The notes beneath the pieces are model-generated. The model had not been told where the DNA came from and did not search any database. It saw only the letters and a list, made by a program, of their open reading frames with translations. This document shows, in pieces, positions 19,963-27,422 of a stretch of 64,000 nucleotides of DNA; the stretch's first letter is position 1, and each line of letters begins with the position of its first letter. Position numbers and translations under genes: made by a program. Source of the stretch: Pseudomonas cremoricolorata DSM 17059 = NBRC 16634 (GTDB lineage Bacteria; Pseudomonadota; Gammaproteobacteria; Pseudomonadales; Pseudomonadaceae); assembly GCF_000425745.1 (NCBI RefSeq), contig NZ_AUEA01000001.1, forward strand, positions 496,001 to 560,000. The letters are read 5' to 3'.

Positions 19963-20582
19963 GCGTTATCGCTGGCATCAAGGGACTGGGAAAGGCGACG
20001 GATGCGCGCCTCGAGACGTTCGATATCGACCTTCAGCGCGTCGAGCTCGCTGAACGCCGCTTCAGCTTCACGCTTGCCCACCAGGGTGCGCGACTCTTCG
20101 GCCAGGTACTCGGACAGGTTCTGACTGAAGCGCGCCAGGCCTTCGCGAGTCCAGCGTGCGCGCAGGCGCAGGTGGCCGGCCAGCAGCGAAGTGGCGACCG
20201 GGCCGAGCCAGCGCGACAGCTCGTATTCCCAGTCAAGCTCCAGATTCTGCAGAACGCCGACCAGGTCGAGCAGGGCGGCGCTGTCGCCATGCAACTGCAC
20301 CTGCGGGGCATGCAGCACGGCCGTCTTGTCGCGGGCCAGGGCCAGGCGAGCCAGGTGGCTGGCCGGGGCGCGCAGGGTGCAGTGCACATCGCCTTCCCAG
20401 TGGCCAGCGAGCATCAGGCCGTCTTCGTCGGGCAGGATGTACACACGCAGCGCCGGTTGCACGCAGTCGATGGCGATCACCTTGCCTTCCAGCGCGGCCA
20501 GGCGCGGCAAGGCCGTGCTGTCCATGCGCAGCACCCGGTTCAGGCCATGCTCGACGCTGGCGAGCACCCCGGCCAGCAGCAT
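19959..20582 (-). CDS. ubiJ: Ubiquinone biosynthesis accessory factor UbiJ (SCP2 domain)
   Basis: Lipid-binding accessory factor of the aerobic ubiquinone synthesis complex. A 207-residue protein with an SCP2-like domain in the first ~120 residues and a C-terminal coiled coil ([24 protein letters not shown]). I place the start at 20582, sharing one base with the ubiE stop; a longer frame upstream runs inside ubiE and has no support. The ubiE-ubiJ-ubiB order is the conserved proteobacterial arrangement. Confidence 0.93.
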   Translation of the reverse strand: MLLAGVLASVEHGLNRVLRMDSTALPRLAALEGKVIAIDCVQPALRVYILPDEDGLMLAGHWEGDVHCTLRAPASHLARLALARDKTAVLHAPQVQLHGDSAALLDLVGVLQNLELDWEYELSRWLGPVATSLLAGHLRLRARWTREGLARFSQNLSEYLAEESRTLVGKREAEAAFSELDALKVDIERLEARIRRLSQSLDASDNA

Positions 20583-21352
20583 CAGGGTTTGATCCCCCGG
20601 TGCACGGCGACGATGCCGCTGGTCATGTTGTGGTAGGTGACGCGGTCGAAACCGGCCTCGACCATCATGCTCTTGAGGGTTTCCTGGTCGGGGTGCATGC
20701 GGATCGACTCGGCCAGGTAGCGGTAGCTTTCCGAGTCGTTGGTGATCAGCTTGCCGGCCAGCGGCATGAAGGCGAACGAATAGGCGTCGTAGGCCCTGGA
20801 CATCAGCTTGTTGGTCGGCTTGGAGAACTCCAGCACCAGCAGGCGCCCACCTGGCTTGAGCACACGCAGCATGGAGCTGATGGCGGCGTCCTTGTGGGTG
20901 ACGTTGCGCAGACCGAAGGCGATAGTCACGCAATCGAAGTGGTTGTCGGGGAAGGGCAGTTTTTCTGCGTCGGCCTGGACGAACTCGATGTTGCCGGCCA
21001 CGCCGCGGTCGAGCAGACGGTCACGCCCGACCTTGAGCATCGACTCGTTGATGTCGGCCAGCACCACCTGGCCGGTCGGGCCGACCAGGCGCGAGAACTT
21101 GGCCGCCAGATCACCGGTGCCGCCTGCGATATCCAGCACGCGGTTGCCGCTGCGCACCCCGGACAGTTCGATGGTGAAGCGCTTCCACAGCCGGTGCATG
21201 CCACCGGACAGGACGTCGTTCATCAGGTCGTACTTGGCGGCGACGGAGTGGAAGACCTCGGCGACCTTGCGGGCCTTCTGGCTCTCTGGAACGTCGCTGT
21301 AGCCGAAATGGGTGGTGGGTTCGGCGTGGTCGCCTTTGCGCTGGTCGTTCAT
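20582..21352 (-). CDS. ubiE: Ubiquinone/menaquinone C-methyltransferase UbiE
   Basis: SAM-dependent methyltransferase acting on the quinone ring precursor. It has 256 residues. SAM motif I is [17 protein letters not shown] (about residues 70-86), with motif [23 protein letters not shown], and the UbiE signature [19 protein letters not shown]. First gene of the ubi/his/tat block on this strand. Upstream, 34 bp before the ATG, is the inverted copy B of the structured repeat in the same orientation. The Shine-Dalgarno (GAAGCG) is weak. Confidence 0.97.
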   Translation of the reverse strand: MNDQRKGDHAEPTTHFGYSDVPESQKARKVAEVFHSVAAKYDLMNDVLSGGMHRLWKRFTIELSGVRSGNRVLDIAGGTGDLAAKFSRLVGPTGQVVLADINESMLKVGRDRLLDRGVAGNIEFVQADAEKLPFPDNHFDCVTIAFGLRNVTHKDAAISSMLRVLKPGGRLLVLEFSKPTNKLMSRAYDAYSFAFMPLAGKLITNDSESYRYLAESIRMHPDQETLKSMMVEAGFDRVTYHNMTSGIVAVHRGIKP

Positions 21353-21386
21353 ATCGCTTCACCGGGGAAAAAGTACCGCCATTCTA

Positions 21387-21619
21387 GGGGCTGTTCCCGT
21401 TTCAGCACAAACCGCGTTACAGCGCCAAATCGTGCCAGCCGAGGCGAAGGACGCAGGAGAGGGTCATTCCCTTTTCAAGTCCTTCAACGCGGGGTGGCGC
21501 GATTCGGCGCGTAACCCGAAGGGCCGTGCCTGTTTTTTCGTATGAAGCGTTCGAGTCTTGAACTCGAAACGGCGGAAAAACAGGCGTCGGCGCGGTTGTG
21601 ATGAAACGGGAACAGCCCC
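21387..21619 (-). repeat. Structured 233-bp palindromic repeat, copy B
   Basis: Bounded by the perfect 17-bp inverted repeat GGGGCTGTTCCCGTTTC (21387-21403) / its complement (21603-21619). Read on the minus strand it aligns end to end with copy A (10291-10522): the GCCTGTTTTT/AAAAACAGGC stem, the C-TTCG-G tetraloop and the GAAGGACTTGAAAAGGG stem are shared. The stem base here has one mismatch (GCGCCAAATC against GATTCGGCGC). The tip of the first hairpin differs: here TTCGAGT/ACTCGAA (21550-21556/21562-21568). The arm bases GCC/GGC of copy A are GGG/CCC here, a compensated change. It occupies most of the 359-bp gap between ubiE and the PHA-region gene; nothing else is seen in that gap. Confidence 0.9.
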
Positions 21620-21711
21620 TGGAGTGAACCGGCGGATTTGTCTTGGCAGGGTGTGCCGTCTGGCAGGGGCGGGCATAATGCTCAGCATGTCTTATCGTCA
21701 GGATCGGTTGC

Positions 21712-21987
21712 ATGACCCAGATCAGCGTTGAACGCAAACACAACCTCGGCCGTGAAGCGGCCCGCGCCAAGGCCCAGACCCTGGTCGACAAGCTCAGCCA
21801 GAAGTACGACCTGGAAGCGAACTGGGACGGTGATCGGGTCGACATCGCCCGCAGTGGTGCCAAGGGCAGCGTGCACATCGGTGATGAACTGATTCGCGTC
21901 GAGCTCAAGCTGGGCATGATGCTGTCGATGATGAGCGGCACCATCGAGGGCGAGATCGAGCGGGCGCTGGACAAGGCGCTGGCCTGA
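21712..21987 (+). CDS. Polyhydroxyalkanoic acid system family protein (PHA-region small protein)
   Basis: A 91-residue soluble protein resembling the PHA_gran_rgn family found beside pha genes in Pseudomonas. It has the N-terminal helix REAARAKAQTLVDKLSQKY, a short beta region (ANWDGDRVDIARSGAKGSVHIGD) and a Met-rich C-terminal helix (LKLGMMLSMMSGTIEGEIERAL). No signal peptide. The biochemical role is unknown. It is convergent with phaZ, the two stops only 12 bp apart, whereas I recall phaC2, phaD, phaF and phaI lying between these genes in P. putida. Confidence 0.85.
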   Translation: MTQISVERKHNLGREAARAKAQTLVDKLSQKYDLEANWDGDRVDIARSGAKGSVHIGDELIRVELKLGMMLSMMSGTIEGEIERALDKALA

Positions 21988-21999
21988 CTCGCCAGCGCT

Positions 22000-22848
22000 T
22001 CAGGCGTCTGCCGGCCGGGGGTGGATTACCGCCGGCTGGCGCTCCTCGCGCAGAAATGCCATTACCTTCGGCGCCACGGTTTCGGCGCGGGTGATCAGCA
22101 ACAGGTGCCCATCGTCGATGATCTGCAGCTCGGCATGGGGGATGCGCCAGGCCAGCAGGCGCATGTTCAGTAGCGGAATCAGCGGATCGTCATCGCCTGC
22201 CAGCACCAGAGTCGGCTGGCGCAGCCTGTGCAGCCAGTGCAAGCTGGTCCAGCCCAGCCCTGCGAACAGCTGCCAGTAATAGCCCAGCTTGCTGCCCGAG
22301 CGCGCCTTGGCGGCAAATTCCAGTGCCTGTTCCGGGTGCTGACGGAACGAGCCGCCATACACCTGCGGCGCGACGCGCATCACATAGTCGGGGTCGTTGT
22401 AACGGCGGCGACTGGCCATCGCCCACAGCACCTTCGGCGTGCCCGGCAACATCGGCCCGCCCGCAGCGGTGGCGGCAAGGATCAGCTTGCGGCAGCGCGC
22501 GGGAAAATCGTGGGCGAACTGCTGCGCCAGCGCGCCGCCCCACGACACCCCGAGGACATTCACCTGGCCGTAGCCTAAGGCATCGAGCATGCGCGCCACC
22601 AGGCTCGCCAGCCCGCTGAACCGGTACGGCGTGCGCGGCGTCGACGAGCCGCCAACCCCGGGTACATCGAAGGCGATCACCTCCACTTCAGGGTCCAGCG
22701 CCTCGATGAAGGGCAGCAGCAATTCCAGGTTGGCGCCAATGCCGTTGCAGATCAGCAGCGGCGTCAGTTGACCCTGGCCGGGACGCACCAGGGTGTGGAT
22801 CGACTGCTGGTCCAACTGCAGGGTTTTCGACCGATAGGACTCAGACAT
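22000..22848 (-). CDS. phaZ: Intracellular medium-chain-length PHA depolymerase
   Basis: Alpha/beta hydrolase that mobilises stored medium-chain-length polyhydroxyalkanoate in granules. It has 282 residues from the ATG at 22848 (GGAGAG upstream). The lipase-like nucleophile elbow is GVSWGGAL (about residue 102), the oxyanion region is CNGIGANLELLLPF, and the catalytic acid and His lie in LAGDDDPLIP and DDGHLLLITRAE. It lies 61 bp downstream of phaC1, the usual phaC1-phaZ order, but is the last pha gene on this strand. Confidence 0.95.
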   Translation of the reverse strand: MSESYRSKTLQLDQQSIHTLVRPGQGQLTPLLICNGIGANLELLLPFIEALDPEVEVIAFDVPGVGGSSTPRTPYRFSGLASLVARMLDALGYGQVNVLGVSWGGALAQQFAHDFPARCRKLILAATAAGGPMLPGTPKVLWAMASRRRYNDPDYVMRVAPQVYGGSFRQHPEQALEFAAKARSGSKLGYYWQLFAGLGWTSLHWLHRLRQPTLVLAGDDDPLIPLLNMRLLAWRIPHAELQIIDDGHLLLITRAETVAPKVMAFLREERQPAVIHPRPADA

Positions 22849-22909
22849 GCGCTCTCCCAAGTGAGTGGAACCGCTACCCCGGTGCCGCTAAACGCGGCGC
22901 TGCGCGGGC

Positions 22910-24577
22910 TCAACGTTGATGAACATAACGGCCAGGCGCCGGCTCGATGGCGGGGTGGTCTTGGCTGCCGAGCAGCGTCGGCGCGTCCTGTAGCACGCCG
23001 GCCCGCTCGGCCAGCCAGCGCTGCCAGTGCAGCCACCAGGAATCGGCGTGCGTGCCGGCGTGCTCGCGCCAGTTCGCCGGGTCGTCATGCTGCTCGGTGC
23101 TGGTCTGGAAGCGTGCCTTGGGATTGCCTGGCGGGTTGAGGATGCTCTGGACATGGCCGCTGTTGGACAGCACGAACTGCACCTGCCCGCCGAACAGATG
23201 CGCCGAGCGGTAGCACGCAGGCCACGGGGTGATGTGGTCGGCGCTGCCGGCGACGCTGTAGACATCGCAGCGCACCTGGCGCAGATCGACCGGCGTACCG
23301 CACACCTCCAGTGCGCCGGCGCGGGTCAGCGGGTTGTGCCGGAACAGCTCGATCAGATCGCCATGCAAGGCGGCTGGCAGGCGCGTGGTGTCGTTGTTCC
23401 AGAACAGAATGTCGAAGGCCGGCGGCGCATGGCCGAGCAGGTAATTGTTGACCCAGTAGTTCCAGATCAAATCGTTCGGGCGCATCCAGGCGAAGATCCT
23501 GGCAATGTCGCGTCCCTCCAGCACCCCGGCTTGATACGAATGGCGCTTGGCCGCCTGCAGGGTGTGGTCGTCGATGAACAGCGCCAGTTGATTGTCCAGG
23601 GTGGCGTCGAGCACGCTGACCAGCAGGGTCAGCGAATGCACCTTGTGCTGCTGCAGCGCGGCGTAGTGGCCCAGCAGCGCCGCGCAGGTGATGCCACCCG
23701 AGCAGGCCCCGAGCATGTTGAGGTCTGCGCTGCCGGTAATCGCCAGCACCGCATCCACCGCTTGCTTGAGCGCCTCTATGTAGCTCGACAGTCCCCACTC
23801 GCGTTGCGCCTTGGTGGGGTTGCGCCAGCTGAGGGTGAAGGTCTGCTGCTGCGCTTGCAGGCAGAAGCGCATCACGCTTTTTTCCGGGTTGAGGTCGAAC
23901 ACATAGAACTTGTTGATCTGCGGCGGCACCACCAGCAGCGGCCGGGCATGCACCTGAGCGGTCAGCGGGCGGTACTGGATCAGCTCCAGCAGCTCATTGC
24001 GAAACACCACCGCGCCCTCGCTGGCGGCGACATCCTTGCCCACCGTGAAGGCGTCGGGGTCGACCTGGCGGGGCATACCGCCGTTTTCGGTGAGGTCCCG
24101 GATCAGATTGGCCAGGCCGTCGAGCAGGCTCTTGCCGCCGGTTTCGAAGGCGCGCTTGAGCGCTGCCGGATTGGCCGGGCTGTTGCTCGGTGCCAGGGCG
24201 TCGGTCAACTGGCCGATGAGAAACTGGCCGCGGCTGATGTCCTCGGCCGACAGGTCGCTGCCGGCGATCCAGGCCTGCAGCTCATCGCGCCAGGCCAGAT
24301 AGCCTTGCACAGAGCGCTGGTACAGCGGGTTGTCTCGCCAGGTCGGGTCGTTGAAACGGCGGTCGTCGCGGGCTGGCTGCAACGGTGAATGGCCGGCCAG
24401 CACCTGCTTGAGCGCCTGGCCGAGCTGCGCGGCATGCTTCAAGCTGTGCAGCGGCTGGCGCAGCGGTTGGCGCAACAGCGTGCGCGCGGTGCTGAGCAGG
24501 TCCTTGCCGGCGAGGCCGAGGATTGGCGTCATGCCTGGCAAAGATCGCCCAGGCGGCGGTTGCTTGCGGTCACTCAT
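22910..24577 (-). CDS. phaC1: Class II poly(3-hydroxyalkanoate) polymerase
   Basis: Polymerises (R)-3-hydroxyacyl-CoA of medium chain length on the granule surface. It has 555 residues from the ATG at 24577 (GGAG upstream). The lipase-box variant GACSGG (catalytic Cys) is in LNMLGACSGGITCAAL, with catalytic Asp in GSADHITPW and His in SNSGHVQSILNPPGNP. ISRGQFLIGQLTDALAPSNSP and the C-terminal PAPGRYVHQR are class II features. From memory it is closer to PhaC1 than PhaC2 of P. putida but has a distinct N terminus (MSDRKQPPPGRSLPG). No second synthase is present nearby. Confidence 0.94.
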   Translation of the reverse strand: MSDRKQPPPGRSLPGMTPILGLAGKDLLSTARTLLRQPLRQPLHSLKHAAQLGQALKQVLAGHSPLQPARDDRRFNDPTWRDNPLYQRSVQGYLAWRDELQAWIAGSDLSAEDISRGQFLIGQLTDALAPSNSPANPAALKRAFETGGKSLLDGLANLIRDLTENGGMPRQVDPDAFTVGKDVAASEGAVVFRNELLELIQYRPLTAQVHARPLLVVPPQINKFYVFDLNPEKSVMRFCLQAQQQTFTLSWRNPTKAQREWGLSSYIEALKQAVDAVLAITGSADLNMLGACSGGITCAALLGHYAALQQHKVHSLTLLVSVLDATLDNQLALFIDDHTLQAAKRHSYQAGVLEGRDIARIFAWMRPNDLIWNYWVNNYLLGHAPPAFDILFWNNDTTRLPAALHGDLIELFRHNPLTRAGALEVCGTPVDLRQVRCDVYSVAGSADHITPWPACYRSAHLFGGQVQFVLSNSGHVQSILNPPGNPKARFQTSTEQHDDPANWREHAGTHADSWWLHWQRWLAERAGVLQDAPTLLGSQDHPAIEPAPGRYVHQR

Positions 24578-24707
24578 CGACGACGCTCCGTTGTCTTGGG
24601 ACGAGTAGCGGCGGCCATCCTGGCCGGCGCAGCGCCGGCGAGCAGCGCGGCGCCCAGGGTCAATCAAGCAGTCAAGCAGATCGACCGAGGTTTGCCCGGG
24701 CGCAGTG
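24578..24707. other. Upstream region of phaC1
   Basis: This 130-bp gap holds a GCCGGC/GCCGGC hairpin (24623-24628/24634-24639) in the predicted leader and a tandem 8-mer TCAAGCAGTCAAGCAG (24665-24680) that could be an operator. I see no promoter elements strong enough to call. Confidence 0.4.
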
Positions 24708-25085
24708 TCAGAGCATCAGCTTGACCACCGACTCCTGCGGGTCACGGCTCTTGCCGGCCAGGCGCAGCGCTTCGAGGTAGTCTTCCCACAGCGCCTGCTG
24801 GCGCTGGCACAGCTGTTCGAGGTATTCCCAGGTGAACAGGCCGCTGTCGTGGCCGTCGTCGAAGATCAACTTCAATGCGTACTGCCCGGCCGGCTCGAGG
24901 CCTGCGAGGCCAACGTTGATCTTGCCGACCTGCAGAATCGGATTGCCATGGCCCTGCACTTCGGCCGAGGGCGAATGCACCCGCAGAAACTCCGCCGGCA
25001 AGTGGTAGACCTCGCCGGGGGCGTAGGTCAGTGCCAGGGTTTTCGAGGCTTTGTGCAGGTTGATGGCGATGGGCAGGCGTGGCAT
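24708..25085 (-). CDS. DUF971 (gamma-butyrobetaine hydroxylase-like N-terminal domain) protein
   Basis: A 125-residue protein consisting of a single DUF971 domain. Visible landmarks are LHKASKTLALTYAPGEVYHLPAEFLRVHSPSAE and the C-terminal IFDDGHDSGLFTWEYLEQL, where the family's H-D-x-G-L-Y/F-x-W/S-W stretch is present. The domain is related to the N-terminal part of gamma-butyrobetaine hydroxylase and to proteins involved in Fe-S biology, but the free-standing version has no established activity. It is downstream of hslU on the same strand with a terminator between. Confidence 0.88.
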   Translation of the reverse strand: MPRLPIAINLHKASKTLALTYAPGEVYHLPAEFLRVHSPSAEVQGHGNPILQVGKINVGLAGLEPAGQYALKLIFDDGHDSGLFTWEYLEQLCQRQQALWEDYLEALRLAGKSRDPQESVVKLML

Positions 25086-25176
25086 GGCGGGTGTCTCTTG
25101 AAGGCGGATGCGCCAAGCTTCGAGCTTCGCGCCCAGAGATTCAAGCGTGGCTGCGACCGACCATGCGCCGGAAACG

Positions 25177-25202
25177 ACGAGGGCCGCGATAGCGGCCCTC
25201 GT
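25177..25202 (-). terminator. Terminator after hslU
   Basis: ACGAGGGCCGC (25177-25187) and GCGGCCCTCGT (25192-25202) pair perfectly over 11 bp with a GATA loop. On the minus strand the stem is followed by TTTCC. It is 15 bp after the hslU stop. Confidence 0.8.
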
Positions 25203-25216
25203 TGACAGTGTTGGCG

Positions 25217-26560
25217 TTACAGGATGTAGCGCGAGAGGTCTTCGTTCTGCGCCAGCTCGCCGAGGTGGCCGTTGACGTATTCGGCGTCGATGCGCACCGG
25301 GGTGTCGGTGTGTGCGCTGGCCAGGTCGCCGGCGTCGAACGACACCTCTTCGAGCAGGCGCTCGAGCAGGGTATGCAGGCGCCGAGCACCGATGTTCTCG
25401 GTCTTCTCGTTGACCTGGTAGGCGATCTCGGCCAGGCGCTTGATGCCTTCGTCGACGAACTCGATATTGAGCCCTTCGGTCTTGAGCAGCTCGCGGTACT
25501 GCTCGGTGAGCGAGGCGTGCGGCTCCTTGAGGATGCGCTCGAAGTCTTCCGGGGTGAGGGCTTTGAGTTCCACGCGGATCGGCAGACGGCCTTGCAGCTC
25601 GGGCACCAGGTCGCTCGGCTTGCTCAGGTGGAAGGCGCCCGAGGCGATGAACAGAATGTGGTCGGTCTTGACCATGCCCAGCTTGGTGTTGACGGTGCAG
25701 CCTTCGATCAGCGGCAGCAGGTCGCGCTGCACGCCTTCACGGGACACATCGGCGCCGCCGACGTTGCCGCGCTTGGCGACCTTGTCGATTTCGTCGATGA
25801 AGACGATGCCGTGCTGCTCGACCGCTTCCAGCGCCTTGGCCTTGAGCTCTTCTTCATTGACCAGGCGGCTGGCTTCTTCCTCGCGGACCATCTTCAGCGC
25901 TTCCTTGACCTTGAGCTTGCGCGACTTGCGCTTGCCCTTGCCCATGTTGGCGAACAGGCTCTGCAACTGGTTGGTCATTTCTTCCATGCCCGGCGGTGCG
26001 GCGATTTCCACGCCGGCCGACTCGGCCACTTCGATGTCGATCTCTTTATCGTCCAACTCGCCCTGGCGCAGGCGCTTGCGGAACAGCTGGCGGGTGTTGG
26101 AATCGCTGCTCGACGGCGCAGCCTCTTCGCTGAAGCTGCTGGGCCGGGCCTGGGGCAGCAGGGCGTCGAGAATGCGGTCTTCGGCGGCATCTTCAGCGCG
26201 GTGACGCACGCGGACGATTTCCTGTTCACGCAGCATCTTCAGCGCGGCATCGGCCAGATCACGGATGATCGACTCGACATCACGGCCGACATAGCCGACT
26301 TCAGTGAACTTGGTGGCTTCGACCTTGATGAACGGCGCATTGGCCAGCTTGGCCAGACGGCGGGCGATTTCGGTCTTGCCGACACCGGTGGGGCCGATCA
26401 TGAGGATGTTCTTCGGCGTCACTTCGGCGCGCAGTTCGGTCGGCAGTTGCATGCGCCGCCAGCGGTTGCGCAGAGCGATGGCCACGGCGCGCTTGGCGTC
26501 GTCCTGGCCGATGATGTGGCGGTTGAGTTCGTGAACGATCTCGCGGGGGGTCATGGACAT
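25217..26560 (-). CDS. hslU: ATP-dependent protease ATPase subunit HslU (ClpY)
   Basis: Unfoldase ring of the HslVU heat-shock protease. It has 447 residues, standard for Pseudomonas. Walker A is [13 protein letters not shown] (about residues 57-69), Walker [13 protein letters not shown], and the pore motif region and the sensor-2 [15 protein letters not shown] are intact. The I-domain (about 110-245) is rich in charged residues. The start MSMTPRE at 26560 is chosen over a further upstream Met because it matches the family's N terminus. It follows hslV with a 76-bp gap containing a terminator-like hairpin. Confidence 0.97.
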   Translation of the reverse strand: MSMTPREIVHELNRHIIGQDDAKRAVAIALRNRWRRMQLPTELRAEVTPKNILMIGPTGVGKTEIARRLAKLANAPFIKVEATKFTEVGYVGRDVESIIRDLADAALKMLREQEIVRVRHRAEDAAEDRILDALLPQARPSSFSEEAAPSSSDSNTRQLFRKRLRQGELDDKEIDIEVAESAGVEIAAPPGMEEMTNQLQSLFANMGKGKRKSRKLKVKEALKMVREEEASRLVNEEELKAKALEAVEQHGIVFIDEIDKVAKRGNVGGADVSREGVQRDLLPLIEGCTVNTKLGMVKTDHILFIASGAFHLSKPSDLVPELQGRLPIRVELKALTPEDFERILKEPHASLTEQYRELLKTEGLNIEFVDEGIKRLAEIAYQVNEKTENIGARRLHTLLERLLEEVSFDAGDLASAHTDTPVRIDAEYVNGHLGELAQNEDLSRYIL

Positions 26561-26601
26561 AAGAATGATGGTCCTGGAATGCGGTGTTTCAGCGTGGAAA
26601 A

Positions 26602-26622
26602 GCCCAGCCACCGGGGCTGGGC
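26602..26622 (-). terminator. Terminator-like hairpin between hslV and hslU
   Basis: GCCCAGCC (26602-26609) and GGCTGGGC (26615-26622) form an 8-bp perfect stem with a 5-base loop. On the minus strand (hslV to hslU direction) it is followed directly by TTTTCC. It lies 15-35 bp after the hslV stop, so it may attenuate read-through into hslU. Confidence 0.65.
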
Positions 26623-26636
26623 GCCAGAACAGCTGA

Positions 26637-27167
26637 TCACTCGGCCAGGTCCTGCTCCTCGATGGTCAGGTTGTGGTTGGTGAACACGCAGATGTCACCG
26701 GCGATGTTCAGTGCGGTTTCGGCGATTTCCCGGGCCGAGAGATCGGTCTTGTCCAGCAGGGCGCGGGCCGCAGCCTGAGCGAATGCACCGCCCGAGCCCA
26801 TGGCGATCAGGCCGTCCTCGGGTTCGACCACATCCCCATTGCCGGTGATGATCAGCGAGGCGTCCTTGTTGGCGACCGCCAGCATGGCTTCCAGACGGCT
26901 CAGGGAGCGGTCGGTGCGCCACTCCTTGGCAAGCTCCACGGCAGCGCGCACCAGATGACCCTGGTGCTTTTCCAACTGCCCTTCGAAACGCTCGAACAAG
27001 GTGAAGGCATCAGCGGTAGCGCCCGCGAAGCCGGCAATGACCTGGCCGTGGTACAGGCGACGAACCTTTTTCGCATTGCCTTTCATCACGGTGTTGCCGA
27101 GGGAAACCTGGCCGTCACCCGCCATGACGACTTTGCCTTGGCGGCGGACTGAAACGATGGTTGTCAA
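26637..27167 (-). CDS. hslV: ATP-dependent protease peptidase subunit HslV (ClpQ)
   Basis: Threonine peptidase of the HslVU complex. The product begins M-TTIVSVRR: after Met removal the catalytic Thr-1 is exposed. The start codon is TTG (27165-27167), forced by the position of Thr-1, with GGAG nine bases upstream. At 176 residues it is normal; the catalytic Lys region ([24 protein letters not shown]) is intact and the C terminus EEQDLAE is typical. Transcribed from a sigma-32 promoter 46 bp upstream. Confidence 0.97.
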   Translation of the reverse strand: MTTIVSVRRQGKVVMAGDGQVSLGNTVMKGNAKKVRRLYHGQVIAGFAGATADAFTLFERFEGQLEKHQGHLVRAAVELAKEWRTDRSLSRLEAMLAVANKDASLIITGNGDVVEPEDGLIAMGSGGAFAQAAARALLDKTDLSAREIAETALNIAGDICVFTNHNLTIEEQDLAE

Positions 27168-27213
27168 GGGAACGTCTCCATGCAGCGAGGGCGAAAATGC
27201 CTGATGGAAACTG

Positions 27214-27241
27214 ATATGGGGGTGGGGGGAGGGATTTCAAG
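27214..27241 (-). promoter_or_regulatory. Sigma-32 heat-shock promoter for hslVU
   Basis: Reading the minus strand: CTTGAAA (27241-27235), a 13-base spacer, then CCCCATAT (27221-27214). This matches the sigma-32 consensus CTTGAAA-N(13-15)-CCCCATNT at every informative position. The hslV start is 46 bases beyond the -10. Confidence 0.94.
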
Positions 27242-27290
27242 CAGCGAGCGGCGAGCGGTAAGTGGCAAGCGGCAGGTGAGCCGGAGATGT
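27238..27290. repeat. Short AGCGGCAAGC-type repeat cluster
   Basis: Repeated words AGCAGCGAGCGGCGAGCGG and AAGTGGCAAGCGGCAGG make up the bases just upstream of the hslV promoter. They share the composition of the AGCTGCAAGC repeats at 11382-11480 and 53042-53180 but without a clear opposite arm here. The rest of the gap up to 27390 shows no gene. Confidence 0.5.
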
Positions 27291-27390
27291 GAGGGCTGGG
27301 GCAGCATAGGCTTGAGCAGCCTCGGTGCTTGGCCTCTCAGGCGCACACGGCTCGAAAAACGACCGCAGTCGACCTCGATTAATATCGGGT

Positions 27391-27413
27391 GAGGGGCTGC
27401 ACGACAGCCCCTC
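27391..27413 (-). terminator. Terminator after pyrC'
   Basis: GAGGGGCTG (27391-27399) and CAGCCCCTC (27405-27413) form a 9-bp perfect stem with a 5-base loop, 10 bp after the pyrC' stop. It may act on either strand. Confidence 0.75.
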
Positions 27414-27422
27414 GAACTACGA

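Noticed and set aside
21660..21690. CATAAT as the -10 of a promoter for the PHA-region gene
   Set aside because: No -35 at 16-18 bp; nearest TTGGCA is about 25 bp away.
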